Assembly: GCF_041080625.1 (NCBI RefSeq)
Contig: NZ_CP163518.1
Location: 6,813,501-6,877,500, forward strand
DNA: 64,000 nucleotides
From: Streptomyces sp. CG1
Lineage (GTDB): Bacteria > Actinomycetota > Actinomycetes > Streptomycetales > Streptomycetaceae
Reading direction: 5' to 3'
Shown here: positions 32,591 through 42,800 of the stretch, piece by piece
Position numbering within the stretch: position 1 is the stretch's first letter
How the letters are laid out: each line of letters starts with the position of its first letter
Notes under the pieces: generated by a model
Database searches by the model: none
The model's input: only the letters and a program-made list of their open reading frames with translations
What the model was told of the DNA's origin: nothing
Position numbers and translations under genes: made by a program

Positions 32591-35401
32591 CTACAGGGCT
32601 CCCTTACGGGTGAGGTGGTTGAAGGCCAGCCAGCCCGGGAGCACCGGCAGCCACAGCGTCAGCAGGCGGTACAGCAGCACAGCCGGGGCCGCGACCTCCT
32701 TGGGGAGGCCGAAGGCGATCAGGCCGAGCGTGAGGCTCGCCTCCACCGCGCCCACGCCGCCCGGGGTGGGCGCCGCGGACCCGAGCGCGTTGCCGGCGAG
32801 GAAGACGACGGCGACGCTGGCGATGCTGAGCGAGGCCGTGCCGTGGCCGAACGCCCGGACGGAGGCGTCCAGGCACATCACGAAGCAGGCCGTCAGCAGG
32901 AGCATGCCGCCGATGCCGGTGACGAGCTTCTGCGGCCGCTGCAGCACATCGAGCATGCGTGGTACGACACCGGCGAACAGCGACCGCACGCGCGTGACGA
33001 CGAATTTCCGCAGGAACGGCACCGAGGTCACCACGAGCACCAGTACCGCCACCGTCAGCAGACCCGCGATGACCGTCCGGGACGGCGACAGCGACGGCGT
33101 CTTCTCGGTACCGGTCAGATAGCCGAAGGACAGCAGCATCAGGATGTGGCAGCCGAGCCCGAACAGCTGCGACGCGCCGACGCTCGCCACCGCGAGCCCG
33201 GCGCGCACGCCGGCGCGCTGCAGGAAGCGCGTGTTGAGGGCGACACCGCCGACCGCGGCAGGCGCCACGATCTTCACGAAGGACCCGGCGACCTGCGCCG
33301 CCGCCGTCCGAAGGAACGGCACCCGCTCCGGTACGAAGCCCAGCAGCGCCATCGCCGCGGCGACATAGCTGAGCGCGGAGAACGCCACCGCGGCGAGCAC
33401 CCAGCCCCACTGGGCCTGCGCGAACAGCGTGCCGAACTCGATGTGGGTGAGCTGCGTCAGCAGGTAGTACGCGCCGATCGCACCCGCGATGAAGCTGATG
33501 AGCGTGCGCGGCCGCACCCGCTCCAGCCGGGCCGGCTCCACGGGCGCCTGCGGCCTGATCCGCAGCACCTCGTGCCGGATCTGGGTGAGCAGATCCTCCT
33601 CGCGAGCCTCGTCGAGGGCTTCGTCCACGGCCCGCCGCTCCGCGCGCTGCTCGGCGCGGACCGTCTTCTTGTCGGGCTTCTCGAGGGCGGGCTCGCTGGT
33701 CCCGGCGGCCTCCTCCAGGCGGGCCTGCTTGGCCTGCCGGGACGCCCCCAGGACCGCTTCCCGTTCGCGTTGGGCGCGCTCCCGGGCCAAGCGGCGCAGC
33801 GTCGCGCGCGTGGAGCGCGTCAGCGCGATCGGCTGCAGCATCGGCAGACAGTCGGCGACCGCGTCGGGACCGAGCACGCCGACCGCCGAGGCCACCGCCC
33901 GCTCGGCGCCCACCCGCAGACCGAGCGTCGTGACCAGCTGCGCCACGTCCATGCGCAGCAGCAGCTCGCCGGCCGCGATCTCGCCACCGCGCAGCTCGGT
34001 GAGGATCACCCTGCCGGAACGATCCACCAGAATCGCGTCACCCGCGAGCCTGCGGTGCGCGATGCGCCGCGACTGCAGCGCCTGCACCTGGTGCCAGGTG
34101 TTGCGCAGCAGCTCGTCGGTGATCTCCGCATCGGCCAGCGAGTCCAGCGTGCGCCCGCCGGAGTGCTCGTAGACGAGCATGACGGCGTCGGGGCCGAGTT
34201 CGGACGTGGCGATCAGCTTGGGCGCGTTGGCGCCGGCCGCGATCGCCGCGTACGCCAGCAGCGCCTCCTGTTCCAGTGCCTGGCGCAGCGACTGCAGGCT
34301 GGAGCGGGTGGCGAAGCCGCGCAGGGTGAGATTGCGCCACGCGCGGTAGAAGAAGCCCTGGGCCTGCTGTTCCCGGTCCACGACCGTGACGTCCAGCGGC
34401 GGGCCGTCCTCCAGGGTGACGAAGTAGCGCCGGCCGCGGTCGCCGTTCTCCGACTCGACGGCCTCCTCGCGGCCCGCGCTGACGGGGTGGAAGCCGACGT
34501 GCCTGAGGCCCGCCATCAGCGTCTGCCCGGTGGGGCGGACGTTGGGAGAGCCGACCGCGTACAGCGTGCCGTAGGCGATGGTCCAGCCGATCAGCACCGT
34601 CAGGATGATCGAGAACGGGGTGGTGTAGCCCGTGACCAGCATCGAGAACGCGTCGAGCAGCAGCACCATCCACAGCACCGCGCGCCATCTGGGTCTGCGG
34701 GACATGCCGACGGCCGTCATATAGGCGATGACGGGGGCCAGATAGCCGTGTACGGGGTCGGTCAGGGCGTGGATGTCGCCCGGCGAGGGCTGGGTGAGCG
34801 CCTGCTGGATCGAGTCCGGTGCGGCCCGCGCGACCCACAGGTCGGTCGCCAGGGTCACTCCGTGGGCGAGGACGGCCGCGAGAACGCCGTCGGCGATGCG
34901 CAGCCCGTCCCGTTTGATCAGCCGCTCGATCGCGAAGGCGACCGGCACCAGCAGGATCGCGATGCTGGACGCCAGCCCCGCGATCTTGATGAGCAGGTCG
35001 GGGGCCTGCCCGGTGCCCTTGTTGATGTCCTGTTCGAGGCCCGAGGTGGTGCCGTGCGCGAATGCGGCGATCGCGAGCAGCACCACGATGGCGAGCAGGC
35101 CCACCAGGAGCCGCATGAGGTCGGAGGGGCGGTGCACGCGCGCGGGGAGCAGCGGTTCGTCGCCCTCCACGGCCTCGGCGTGCGGATCGTCGTCTGCGCC
35201 CGGACCGCGGTCGAGGGGCGTGTTCTCCGGGACGTGCGCCCCCTCGGTCTCGTCGTGGTCGTTCTCACGCGCGCGCACGCCCTTGTCCTGCTCTCGCGCG
35301 CGCGTGCCGTCACCCTTTGACGCGCCGTCGGCGGTGTCGGGGCGCGCGGCGGCGTCAGGGGTGCCCGCTCCGCCCTCGGGGTGCACGCCCTGCTGCTTCA
35401 T
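32591..35401 (-). CDS. Large membrane protein: kinase-like domain plus LPG-synthase/flippase-like domain
   Basis: 936 residues. An acidic disordered N-terminus (~residues 1-100) precedes about six membrane segments (LLVGLLAIVVLLAIAAFAHG onward). Next comes a degenerate kinase-like domain, with VMLVYEHSGGRTLDSLADA and AHRRLAGDAILVDRSGRVIL in place of the catalytic and metal loops. After a charged, Glu/Arg-rich linker, the C-terminal ~300 residues are the lysylphosphatidylglycerol-synthase/YbhN-type flippase domain (FVKIVAPAAVGGVALNTRF, APTPGGVGAVEASLTLGLIA). It may move a lipid-linked substrate with the kinase-like domain sensing or modifying it; that is inference. ATG 35401 is chosen over GTG 35425, which lacks a good ribosome site. 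Confidence 0.82.
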   Translation of the reverse strand: MKQQGVHPEGGAGTPDAAARPDTADGASKGDGTRAREQDKGVRARENDHDETEGAHVPENTPLDRGPGADDDPHAEAVEGDEPLLPARVHRPSDLMRLLVGLLAIVVLLAIAAFAHGTTSGLEQDINKGTGQAPDLLIKIAGLASSIAILLVPVAFAIERLIKRDGLRIADGVLAAVLAHGVTLATDLWVARAAPDSIQQALTQPSPGDIHALTDPVHGYLAPVIAYMTAVGMSRRPRWRAVLWMVLLLDAFSMLVTGYTTPFSIILTVLIGWTIAYGTLYAVGSPNVRPTGQTLMAGLRHVGFHPVSAGREEAVESENGDRGRRYFVTLEDGPPLDVTVVDREQQAQGFFYRAWRNLTLRGFATRSSLQSLRQALEQEALLAYAAIAAGANAPKLIATSELGPDAVMLVYEHSGGRTLDSLADAEITDELLRNTWHQVQALQSRRIAHRRLAGDAILVDRSGRVILTELRGGEIAAGELLLRMDVAQLVTTLGLRVGAERAVASAVGVLGPDAVADCLPMLQPIALTRSTRATLRRLARERAQREREAVLGASRQAKQARLEEAAGTSEPALEKPDKKTVRAEQRAERRAVDEALDEAREEDLLTQIRHEVLRIRPQAPVEPARLERVRPRTLISFIAGAIGAYYLLTQLTHIEFGTLFAQAQWGWVLAAVAFSALSYVAAAMALLGFVPERVPFLRTAAAQVAGSFVKIVAPAAVGGVALNTRFLQRAGVRAGLAVASVGASQLFGLGCHILMLLSFGYLTGTEKTPSLSPSRTVIAGLLTVAVLVLVVTSVPFLRKFVVTRVRSLFAGVVPRMLDVLQRPQKLVTGIGGMLLLTACFVMCLDASVRAFGHGTASLSIASVAVVFLAGNALGSAAPTPGGVGAVEASLTLGLIAFGLPKEVAAPAVLLYRLLTLWLPVLPGWLAFNHLTRKGAL

Positions 35402-35587
35402 GGTCTCTTCTTGGTCTCGTATCACCAGTCACCGCCCGCACGATGGTGGCATGCCCCACCGACACACGCGGGCATCAGGGTGCGGATGCGCGGGCGCACA
35501 GTCTGCCGGAAGCGCCGTCCCGGGGCGAGAGGGCCGTACCTCGCGGTCCGCGCCGCGATGTCGGTGGGGTGCGGCAGGATGGGACGA

Positions 35588-35974
35588 ATGAGCGAGCAGA
35601 GCCCCGCCGAGGACACCCGCGAGGAGTACGCGGACGCGCTGCCGGAGTACGCCGAGCGGGTCCTCGAGGCCGCGGAGCGGATTCCGCCGGGTCGGGTCAT
35701 GACGTACGGCGATGTCGCCGAGTGGCTCGAGGAAGGGGGACCGCGCCAGGTCGGCCGGGTGATGTCCCTGTACGGCGGCGCCGTCCCGTGGTGGCGGGTC
35801 GTACGCGCCGACGGGGTGCTGCTGCCCGGGCACGAGCTGAGCGCGCTCGACCACTACCGCGCGGAGGGCACGCCGCTGAAGGAGGCGGCCCGGAGCGCCG
35901 AGGGGCATCTGCCGCGACTCGACATGCGGCGGGCCCGTTGGGACGGCGGGGCGGGCACAGATGGTCACACCTGA
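35588..35974 (+). CDS. Alkyltransferase-like protein (ATL), MGMT family without the active Cys
   Basis: 128 residues, matching the DNA-binding fold of O6-alkylguanine transferases: IPPGRVMTYGDVAEWL, the helix-turn-helix-like RQVGRVMSLYGGAVPWWRVV and GHELSALDHYRAEG. The usual PCHR motif is PWWR here, so the alkyl-accepting Cys is absent, as in ATL proteins that flag O6-alkylguanine lesions for nucleotide excision repair. It sits just before the AdnAB genes, in a DNA-repair neighbourhood. ATG 35588 is used; ATG 35579 (three residues longer) is also possible. Confidence 0.85.
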   Translation: MSEQSPAEDTREEYADALPEYAERVLEAAERIPPGRVMTYGDVAEWLEEGGPRQVGRVMSLYGGAVPWWRVVRADGVLLPGHELSALDHYRAEGTPLKEAARSAEGHLPRLDMRRARWDGGAGTDGHT

Positions 35975-36230
35975 AAGCTTCCGCCATCGGATGCCGTCGG
36001 AGGGAGCCCGTAGCCCGTACGGGTGACATGGGGGACGTCCGTGGCATGACGTACGTTCGTGGGGTGTGGGACGCGCGTGGCGCGAGCGCCGCGAGGGAAG
36101 AAGTGGAAGCCCTGCTTCCGTCCGCTGGGGCGGCGTAGCGTCGCCTGCACGTGTCCCCCTCACCCCGCGGCCACCGTCACGCACGCGTGACCGCCCGCCC
36201 ACCAGCACAACCACAGGACCGGCCAACCAC

Positions 36231-39200
36231 GTGAGCTCCTCTTCCTCCACCAGGCGCCTGCCGCACCCCCCGGTGCGGCAGGGGGGCCGTGGCGCTTACC
36301 GACTGGTCCGTACCCCGCCGGCCGCCATGGCCCCCCCTCGTCTGGACGCGGCACAGCGCACCGTGGTTGACCACCGGAGCGGCCCCCTCCTCGTCCTCGC
36401 CGGTCCCGGCACCGGCAAGACCACCACGCTCGTCGAGTCCGTGGCCGCGCGGATAGCCCGGGGCGCCGACCCCGAGCGCATCCTGGTGCTGACGTTCAGC
36501 CGCAAGGCCGCCGTCGACCTGCGTGACCGCATGGCCCTGCGGATCGGCGCGGCCCGCGCGCCCTGGGCCACCACCTTCCACTCGTACTGCTACGCCCTGC
36601 TCCGTGCTCACCAGGACAGCGGCCTGTTCGCCGAGCCGCTGCGCCTGCTCTCCGGCCCCGAGCAGGACGTCGCCGTCCGCGGACTGCTCGCCGGACAGCC
36701 CGAGCTGGAGCGGCTCGGGCTGACCCATGTGCGCTGGCCCGACGAACTGCGCGCCTGCCTGACCACGCGCGGCTTCGCCGACGAGGTCCGCGCGGTCCTC
36801 GCCCGCAGCCGCGAGCTGGGCCTCGGCCCCGACGCGCTGGACGCCTTCGCCCGCCGTATCGGCCGCCCCGACTGGCGCGCCGCCGCCGCATTCCTCGCCG
36901 AGTACCTCGACGTGCTCGACCTGCAGGGCGTGATCGACTACGCGGAACTGGTCCACCGCGCCGTCCTGCTCGCCCGCCACCCCGAGACCGCCGCACGGCT
37001 CGCCGCCCGGTACGACGCCGTGTACGTCGACGAGTACCAGGACACCGACCCCGCCCAGGTACGGCTCCTGCACGCGCTGGCCGGCGGCGGACGCACCCTG
37101 GTCGCCTTCGGCGATCCGGACCAGTCGATCTACGCCTTCCGGGGCGCCGACGTGAACGGCATCCTCGACTTCCCGGCGGCCTTCCCGCGTGCGGACGGCC
37201 GCCCCGCCCCCGTCGAGGTGCTGCGTACCTCCCGCCGCTCCGGCGCCGCCCTGCTGACCGCCACCCGCCTGATCACCCAGCGCATGCCACTGCCCCGGCT
37301 GCCCGCCGACAAGGTCCGCGCCCACCGCGAGCCGGCCGCCGTACGGGCCGGGGGCCGCGTCGAGGTCTACACGTACCCGACGGCTGGTACAGAACTGGAC
37401 AACATCGCGGACATCCTGCGCCGCGCGCACCTGGAGGACGACGTCGCCTGGAGCGACATGGCCGTGCTGGTCCGGGCCGGATCCCGCACCCTGCCGACCC
37501 TCCGCCGCGCCCTCACCGCGGCCGGTGTCCCCGTGGACATCGACGGCGACGACCTGCCCCTGCGCCACGAACCGGCGGTGGCCCCCCTGCTGACGGCCCT
37601 GCGCGCGGTGGCCACGGCGGAGGCCGGGCGGCACGAGGGGAACCCCGCCGAATCCACCCCGGAGGGCGACTCGCCCGCAGCGGCGGACGACGCCGAAACC
37701 GAGGAGGGCGGGCTCGAAGAAGCCGAAGCTGCAACAGCCCGGGCCGGAGCGGAAGAAACCGGGGCCGAAGTAGCAGGGGCGCAGCGAGCCGCAGCCGTCG
37801 CCGAAGACACTGCCGAGCACCCCCCGGACCCCGCCTCCTGGCTCGACACCGAGACCGCGCTCACCCTGCTCGCCTCCCCACTCGCCGGCATGGACCCGGC
37901 CGATCTGCGCCGCCTCGGGCGCGCCCTGCGCGAGGACGAGCGGGCGGCGGGCAACGCGCTGCCGCCCCCCTCCGACGTACTGCTGGCACAGGCGCTCGCC
38001 GAGCCCGAGCGTCTGGCCGTACACGACCCCGCGTATGCGCGCGGAGCGCAGCGCCTCGGCGCCCTGCTCGGCAGGGCCCGCCGACGCCTGGCCGACGGCG
38101 GTACGGCCGAGGAGGCGCTGTGGGAGCTGTGGGAGGGCACACCGTGGCCCGCGCGCCTGGAGCGGGCCGCCCGGCGCGGCGGCGCTGCCGGTCGCAACGC
38201 CGACCGGGACCTGGACGCCGTGTGCGCGCTGTTCGCCACCGCCGCGCGCGCGGAGGAACGCACCGGAGGCCGCGGCACCCTGAACTTTCTGGAGGAGATC
38301 GAGGCAGAGGACATCGCCGCCGACACGCTCACGCGCCGCGCGGTGCGGCCGGACGCCGTCCACCTGATGACCGCCCACCGAGCCAAGGGCCTTCAGTGGC
38401 GGCTGGTCGTCGTCGCCGGCGTCCAGGAGGGCCTGTGGCCCGACCTGCGCCGCCGCGGCTCCCTCCTGGAGGCCGACCGCATCGGCCGGGACGGACTCGC
38501 CGAACCGCTCACTCCAGGGGCGCTGCTCGCCGAGGAGCGCCGCCTGTTCTACGTCGCCGCCACACGCGCGCGTGAACGCCTCGTCGTGACCGCCGTGAAG
38601 GCACCCGCCGACGACGGCGACCAGCCGTCCCGCTTCCTCACCGAACTCGGCGTCGAACCCCGGGACGTCACCGGCCGCCCCCGCCGCCCGCTGTCCGTGG
38701 CCGCGCTCGTCGCCGAGCTGCGCGCCACCACGGTCGACCCGCGCGTGTCCGCCGCCCTGCGGGAGGCCGCCGCCCGCCGGCTGGCCAGGCTCGCCGCCCT
38801 CGCCGACGAGGACGGCCGCCCGCTGGTGCCGTCCGCCCACCCCTACCGCTGGTGGGGCATGTACGACCCGACCGAGAGCAAGGTGCCGCTGCGCCACCGC
38901 GACCATCCGGTCGTGCTCTCCGGCAGCGCCCTCGACCAGCTGGCCAACACCTGTGCGCTCCAGTGGTTCCTCGGCCGCGAGGTGAAGGCCGACGCTCCGG
39001 CCACGACCGCGCAGGGCTTCGGCAACGTCGTCCACGTCCTCGCCGACGAGGTCGCCTCCGGCCGTACCCCGGCCGACCTCGACGTCCTGATGGAGCGGCT
39101 GGACTCGGTGTGGAACGCGCTCGCCTTCGACGCCCCCTGGAAGTCGCGGCAGGAGAAGGACAACGCGCGCGTGGCGCTCGAACGCTTCCTCAACTGGCAT

Positions 39201-39710
39201 GTACTGGATCGCGCCGGACGTACCCCGGTGGCGAGCGAGCAGGACTTCGACGTCACCCTCGAGGCGGGCGACTACCAGGTCCGCATCCGCGGCCAGATGG
39301 ACCGCGTGGAGGCGGACGGCGAGGGCCGCGCTTATGTGGTCGACTTCAAGACCGGCAAACAGGCGCCCAGCGCCGCCGAGGTGGCCCGTCATCCCCAGCT
39401 CGCCGTCTATCAGCTCGCCCTCCACGAGGGTGCCGTCGACGACGCCTTCGACGGCGTACGTCCCGAACCCGGCGGTGCGGAACTGGTGCACCTGAGGCAG
39501 GGCGCCGCCCAGCGCGACGGCGGCGACAGCCTGCCCAGGACGCAGAACCAGGAGCCGCTGTCGGGGGAGTGGGTCGGCGAGCTGCTGGCCACCGCCGCCG
39601 GCAAGGTCATCGACGAACGGTTCGCACCGAACACCGGCCAGCACTGCACGCACTGCGCGTTCCGCGCCTCGTGCAGTGCCCGGCCCGAGGGGCGGCACGT
39701 GGTCGAGTGA
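36231..39710 (+). CDS. adnA: AdnA-like helicase-nuclease subunit
   Basis: 1159 residues. N-terminal UvrD-type helicase: Walker A AGPGTGKTTT, VDEYQDTDPAQ, GDPDQSIYAFRGA and the late motifs LMTAHRAKGLQWRLVVV and FYVAATRARERL. C-terminal RecB-family nuclease: GQMDRVEADGEG, DFKTGKQAP and QLAVYQLAL. Cys residues in NTCALQW and HCTHCAFRASC fit the four-Cys iron-sulfur nuclease seen in AddB/AdnA-type subunits. An acidic Ala/Glu insertion (~residues 465-525) is unusually long. With the following gene it should form AdnAB, the mycobacterial-type dual-motor double-strand-break resection enzyme. GTG 36231 is the first start consistent with family N-termini. The A/B assignment rests on gene order and residue likeness. 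Confidence 0.88.
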   Translation: MSSSSSTRRLPHPPVRQGGRGAYRLVRTPPAAMAPPRLDAAQRTVVDHRSGPLLVLAGPGTGKTTTLVESVAARIARGADPERILVLTFSRKAAVDLRDRMALRIGAARAPWATTFHSYCYALLRAHQDSGLFAEPLRLLSGPEQDVAVRGLLAGQPELERLGLTHVRWPDELRACLTTRGFADEVRAVLARSRELGLGPDALDAFARRIGRPDWRAAAAFLAEYLDVLDLQGVIDYAELVHRAVLLARHPETAARLAARYDAVYVDEYQDTDPAQVRLLHALAGGGRTLVAFGDPDQSIYAFRGADVNGILDFPAAFPRADGRPAPVEVLRTSRRSGAALLTATRLITQRMPLPRLPADKVRAHREPAAVRAGGRVEVYTYPTAGTELDNIADILRRAHLEDDVAWSDMAVLVRAGSRTLPTLRRALTAAGVPVDIDGDDLPLRHEPAVAPLLTALRAVATAEAGRHEGNPAESTPEGDSPAAADDAETEEGGLEEAEAATARAGAEETGAEVAGAQRAAAVAEDTAEHPPDPASWLDTETALTLLASPLAGMDPADLRRLGRALREDERAAGNALPPPSDVLLAQALAEPERLAVHDPAYARGAQRLGALLGRARRRLADGGTAEEALWELWEGTPWPARLERAARRGGAAGRNADRDLDAVCALFATAARAEERTGGRGTLNFLEEIEAEDIAADTLTRRAVRPDAVHLMTAHRAKGLQWRLVVVAGVQEGLWPDLRRRGSLLEADRIGRDGLAEPLTPGALLAEERRLFYVAATRARERLVVTAVKAPADDGDQPSRFLTELGVEPRDVTGRPRRPLSVAALVAELRATTVDPRVSAALREAAARRLARLAALADEDGRPLVPSAHPYRWWGMYDPTESKVPLRHRDHPVVLSGSALDQLANTCALQWFLGREVKADAPATTAQGFGNVVHVLADEVASGRTPADLDVLMERLDSVWNALAFDAPWKSRQEKDNARVALERFLNWHVLDRAGRTPVASEQDFDVTLEAGDYQVRIRGQMDRVEADGEGRAYVVDFKTGKQAPSAAEVARHPQLAVYQLALHEGAVDDAFDGVRPEPGGAELVHLRQGAAQRDGGDSLPRTQNQEPLSGEWVGELLATAAGKVIDERFAPNTGQHCTHCAFRASCSARPEGRHVVE

Positions 39711-39824
39711 GCCACCGTCAGATGCGGGAGTGACGCATGGCACCACACGTGCTGACCTGCGTTTCTTCCTCCCCGGCGGCCGATCCGCGCTCGACTGTCA
39801 GTGCTCGCCACTAGCCTTTTCGAC

Positions 39825-42800
39825 ATGCCCGCCCGTATCACCGACCCCGAGCAGCTCAAAGAGCTCCTCGGTATCCCGTTCACCCCGGAGCAGACGGCCT
39901 GCATCATCGCGTCGCCCGCCCCGCAGGTGATCGTGGCCGGCGCCGGATCGGGCAAGACCACCGTGATGGCCGCCCGCGTGGTCTGGCTGGTCGGCACCGG
40001 CCAGGTCGCGCCCGAGCAGGTCCTGGGCCTGACCTTCACCAACAAAGCCGCCGGTGAGCTGGCCGAACGCGTCCGCAAGGCGCTGATCAAGGCCGGTGTC
40101 ACCGACCCCGATGTCATCGACCCGGACAACCCGCCCGGCGAGCCGGTCATCTCGACGTACCACGCCTTCGCCGGCCGCCTCCTCACCGACCACGGCCTGC
40201 GCCTCGGCCTGGAGCCCACCTCCCGGCTGCTCGCCGACGCCACCCGCTACCAGCTCGCCGCGCGCGTGCTGCGTGAGGCCCCGGGCCCCTACCCCGCGCT
40301 GACCCGCTCCTTCGCCGACCTCGTCAGCGATCTGCTCGCCCTCGACTCCGAACTCGCCGAACACCTCGTCGCCCCCGAGGACCTGCGCGCCTGGGACGCG
40401 GACCTGCTGCGCACCCTCCAGAGCGCCAAACTCACCAACGCCGATCTGCGCAAGGTGCCCGAGGCGGCCGCCGCCCGCCGTGAACTGGCCGACCTCGTGC
40501 GGCGCTACCGGACCGCCAAACGCGAACGCGACCTGCTCGACTTCGGCGACCAGATCGCCCTGTCCGCCCGGCTCGCCCGTATCCCCGAAGTGGGCCGGCT
40601 GCTGCGCGAGGACTTCCGCGTGGTGCTCCTGGACGAGTACCAGGACACCTCCGTGGCCCAACGCGTCCTGCTGGCAGGCCTGTTCGGCGGCGGTACGGGT
40701 CATCCGGTGACCGCCGTCGGCGACCCCTGCCAGGCCATCTACGGCTGGCGCGGCGCCTCCGTCGCCAACCTGGACGACTTCCCCGCGCACTTCGCGCACG
40801 CTGACGGCCGCCCCGCCACCCGGCAGGCGCTCAGCGAGAACCGCCGTAGCGGCGGCCGCCTCCTCGACCTCGCCAACGGCCTCGCCGAGCCGCTGCGCGC
40901 CCTGCACGCGGGCGTGGAGGCCCTGCGCCCCGCCCCCGGCGCCGAACACGACGGCACCGTCCGCTGCGCCCTGCTGCCCACCCACGCCGAGGAGATCGAC
41001 TGGATCGCCGACGCCCTCGCCCACCTCGTGCACACCGGCACGCCACCCGGCGAGATCGCCGTACTGTGCCGCACGGCGACCGACTTCGCCGAGATCCAGG
41101 GCGCCCTCGTGGCCCGGGACATCCCCGTCGAGGTGGTCGGCCTGTCCGGGCTGCTGCACCTGCCCGAGGTCGCCGACCTCGTCGCCGTCTGCGAGGTGCT
41201 CCAGGATCCCGGCGCGAACGCCTCCCTGGTACGTCTGCTGACCGGCCCGCGCTGGCGCATCGGCCCCCGTGACCTCGCCCTGCTGGGCCGCCGCGCCCGC
41301 CTGCTGGTCGTCCACGCGCGCGTGGACACCGACGACCCGGACCGCCGGCTCGCCGCGGCCGTCGAAGGGATCGACCCGGCCGAGGTGATATCGCTCGCGG
41401 ACGCCCTCGACACCTTCCTCGAAACACCCATGGACGGCGAGGGGGACGACGACGGGCTGCCGTTCTCGCCGGACGCGCGCGTGCGCTTCGCGCGCCTGGC
41501 CGCCGAACTGCGCGACCTGCGCCGCTCGCTGTCCGACCCGCTGATGGACGTACTGCACCGGGTCCTCGCCGTCACCGGCCTGGAGGTGGAGCTGTCGGCG
41601 TCCCCGCACGCCCTGGCCGCCCGCCGCCGCGAGACCCTGTCCAACTTCCTGGACGTCGCCGCCTCCTTCGCGGCGAGCGACGGCGAGGCCACCCTGCTCG
41701 CCTTCCTCGGCTTCCTGCGCACCGCCGCGCAGTACGAGAAGGGCCTCGACAACGCCCTGCCCGGCGGGGAGAACACCGTCAAGGTGCTCACCGCCCACAA
41801 GTCCAAGGGCCTGGAGTGGGACGTCGTGGCCGTGCCCGGGCTGGTCAAGGGCACGTTCCCCAGCGCACAGGGCCGCGAGAAGTGGACGGCGCAGGCCAAG
41901 GTGGTGCCGCACGCCCTGCGCGGCGACACGGACACGCTGCCCGACGCCGACAACTGGGACGCGCGCGGCATGAAGGCCTTCCACGAGGCCATGAAGGACC
42001 ACCAGCACACCGAGGAGCTCCGCCTCGGCTACGTCACCTTCACCCGCCCCCGCTCCCTGCTGCTCGGCTCCGGCCACTGGTGGGGTCCCAGCCAGAAGAA
42101 GCCGCGCGGCCCCTCCGACTTCCTCCGGGCCCTGTACGAGCACTGCGCCGCCGGACACGGTGAGATCGAGGCATGGGCCGAGGAACCCGCCGAGGACGAG
42201 GAGAACCCCGCCCTGCACAGGGCCGCCGCCGACCAGGTGTGGCCGCTCCCGCTGGACGACACCGCCCTGGCCCGCCGCCGCGCGGCCGCCGAGACCGTCC
42301 TCGCCCACCTGGAAACCCTCGCCGCCCAGGAAACCGGCCGGCCGCCGGCCGCCCACGACCCCGCCGCCCTCGACGATCCGGACTGGCCCCCGCCCCCGCA
42401 CGACGACCCCTACGGCGACGAGCCGTACGACGAGCACGGCGCGAACCTCCCGTACGACGAGGACCCCTTCGGAGACGAGGAACCGCCGTACGACGCGAAC
42501 GCCGTCGCCCTGCATGCCACCGCCCCGGACGCCCCCGCCGACCGGGACGCCTGGAGCACCGCCCGGCCCACGGTTCCGCACCAGGCACCCGCCCCGCACG
42601 ACCGCCCCGGCCCCGCCGAGCCGCAGCACCCCACCGACCTCACCCCCGAGGAGGCCCGCACCATCGCCTCCTGGGACCGTGACCTGGACGCGCTCACCGG
42701 AGAGCTGCTGCGCGCCCGGCAGGCCGTCACCGACGTCCCGCTGCCCGTCACGCTGACCGCGACCCAGCTGATGCGCCTGGCCGAGGACCCGGACGGGCTC

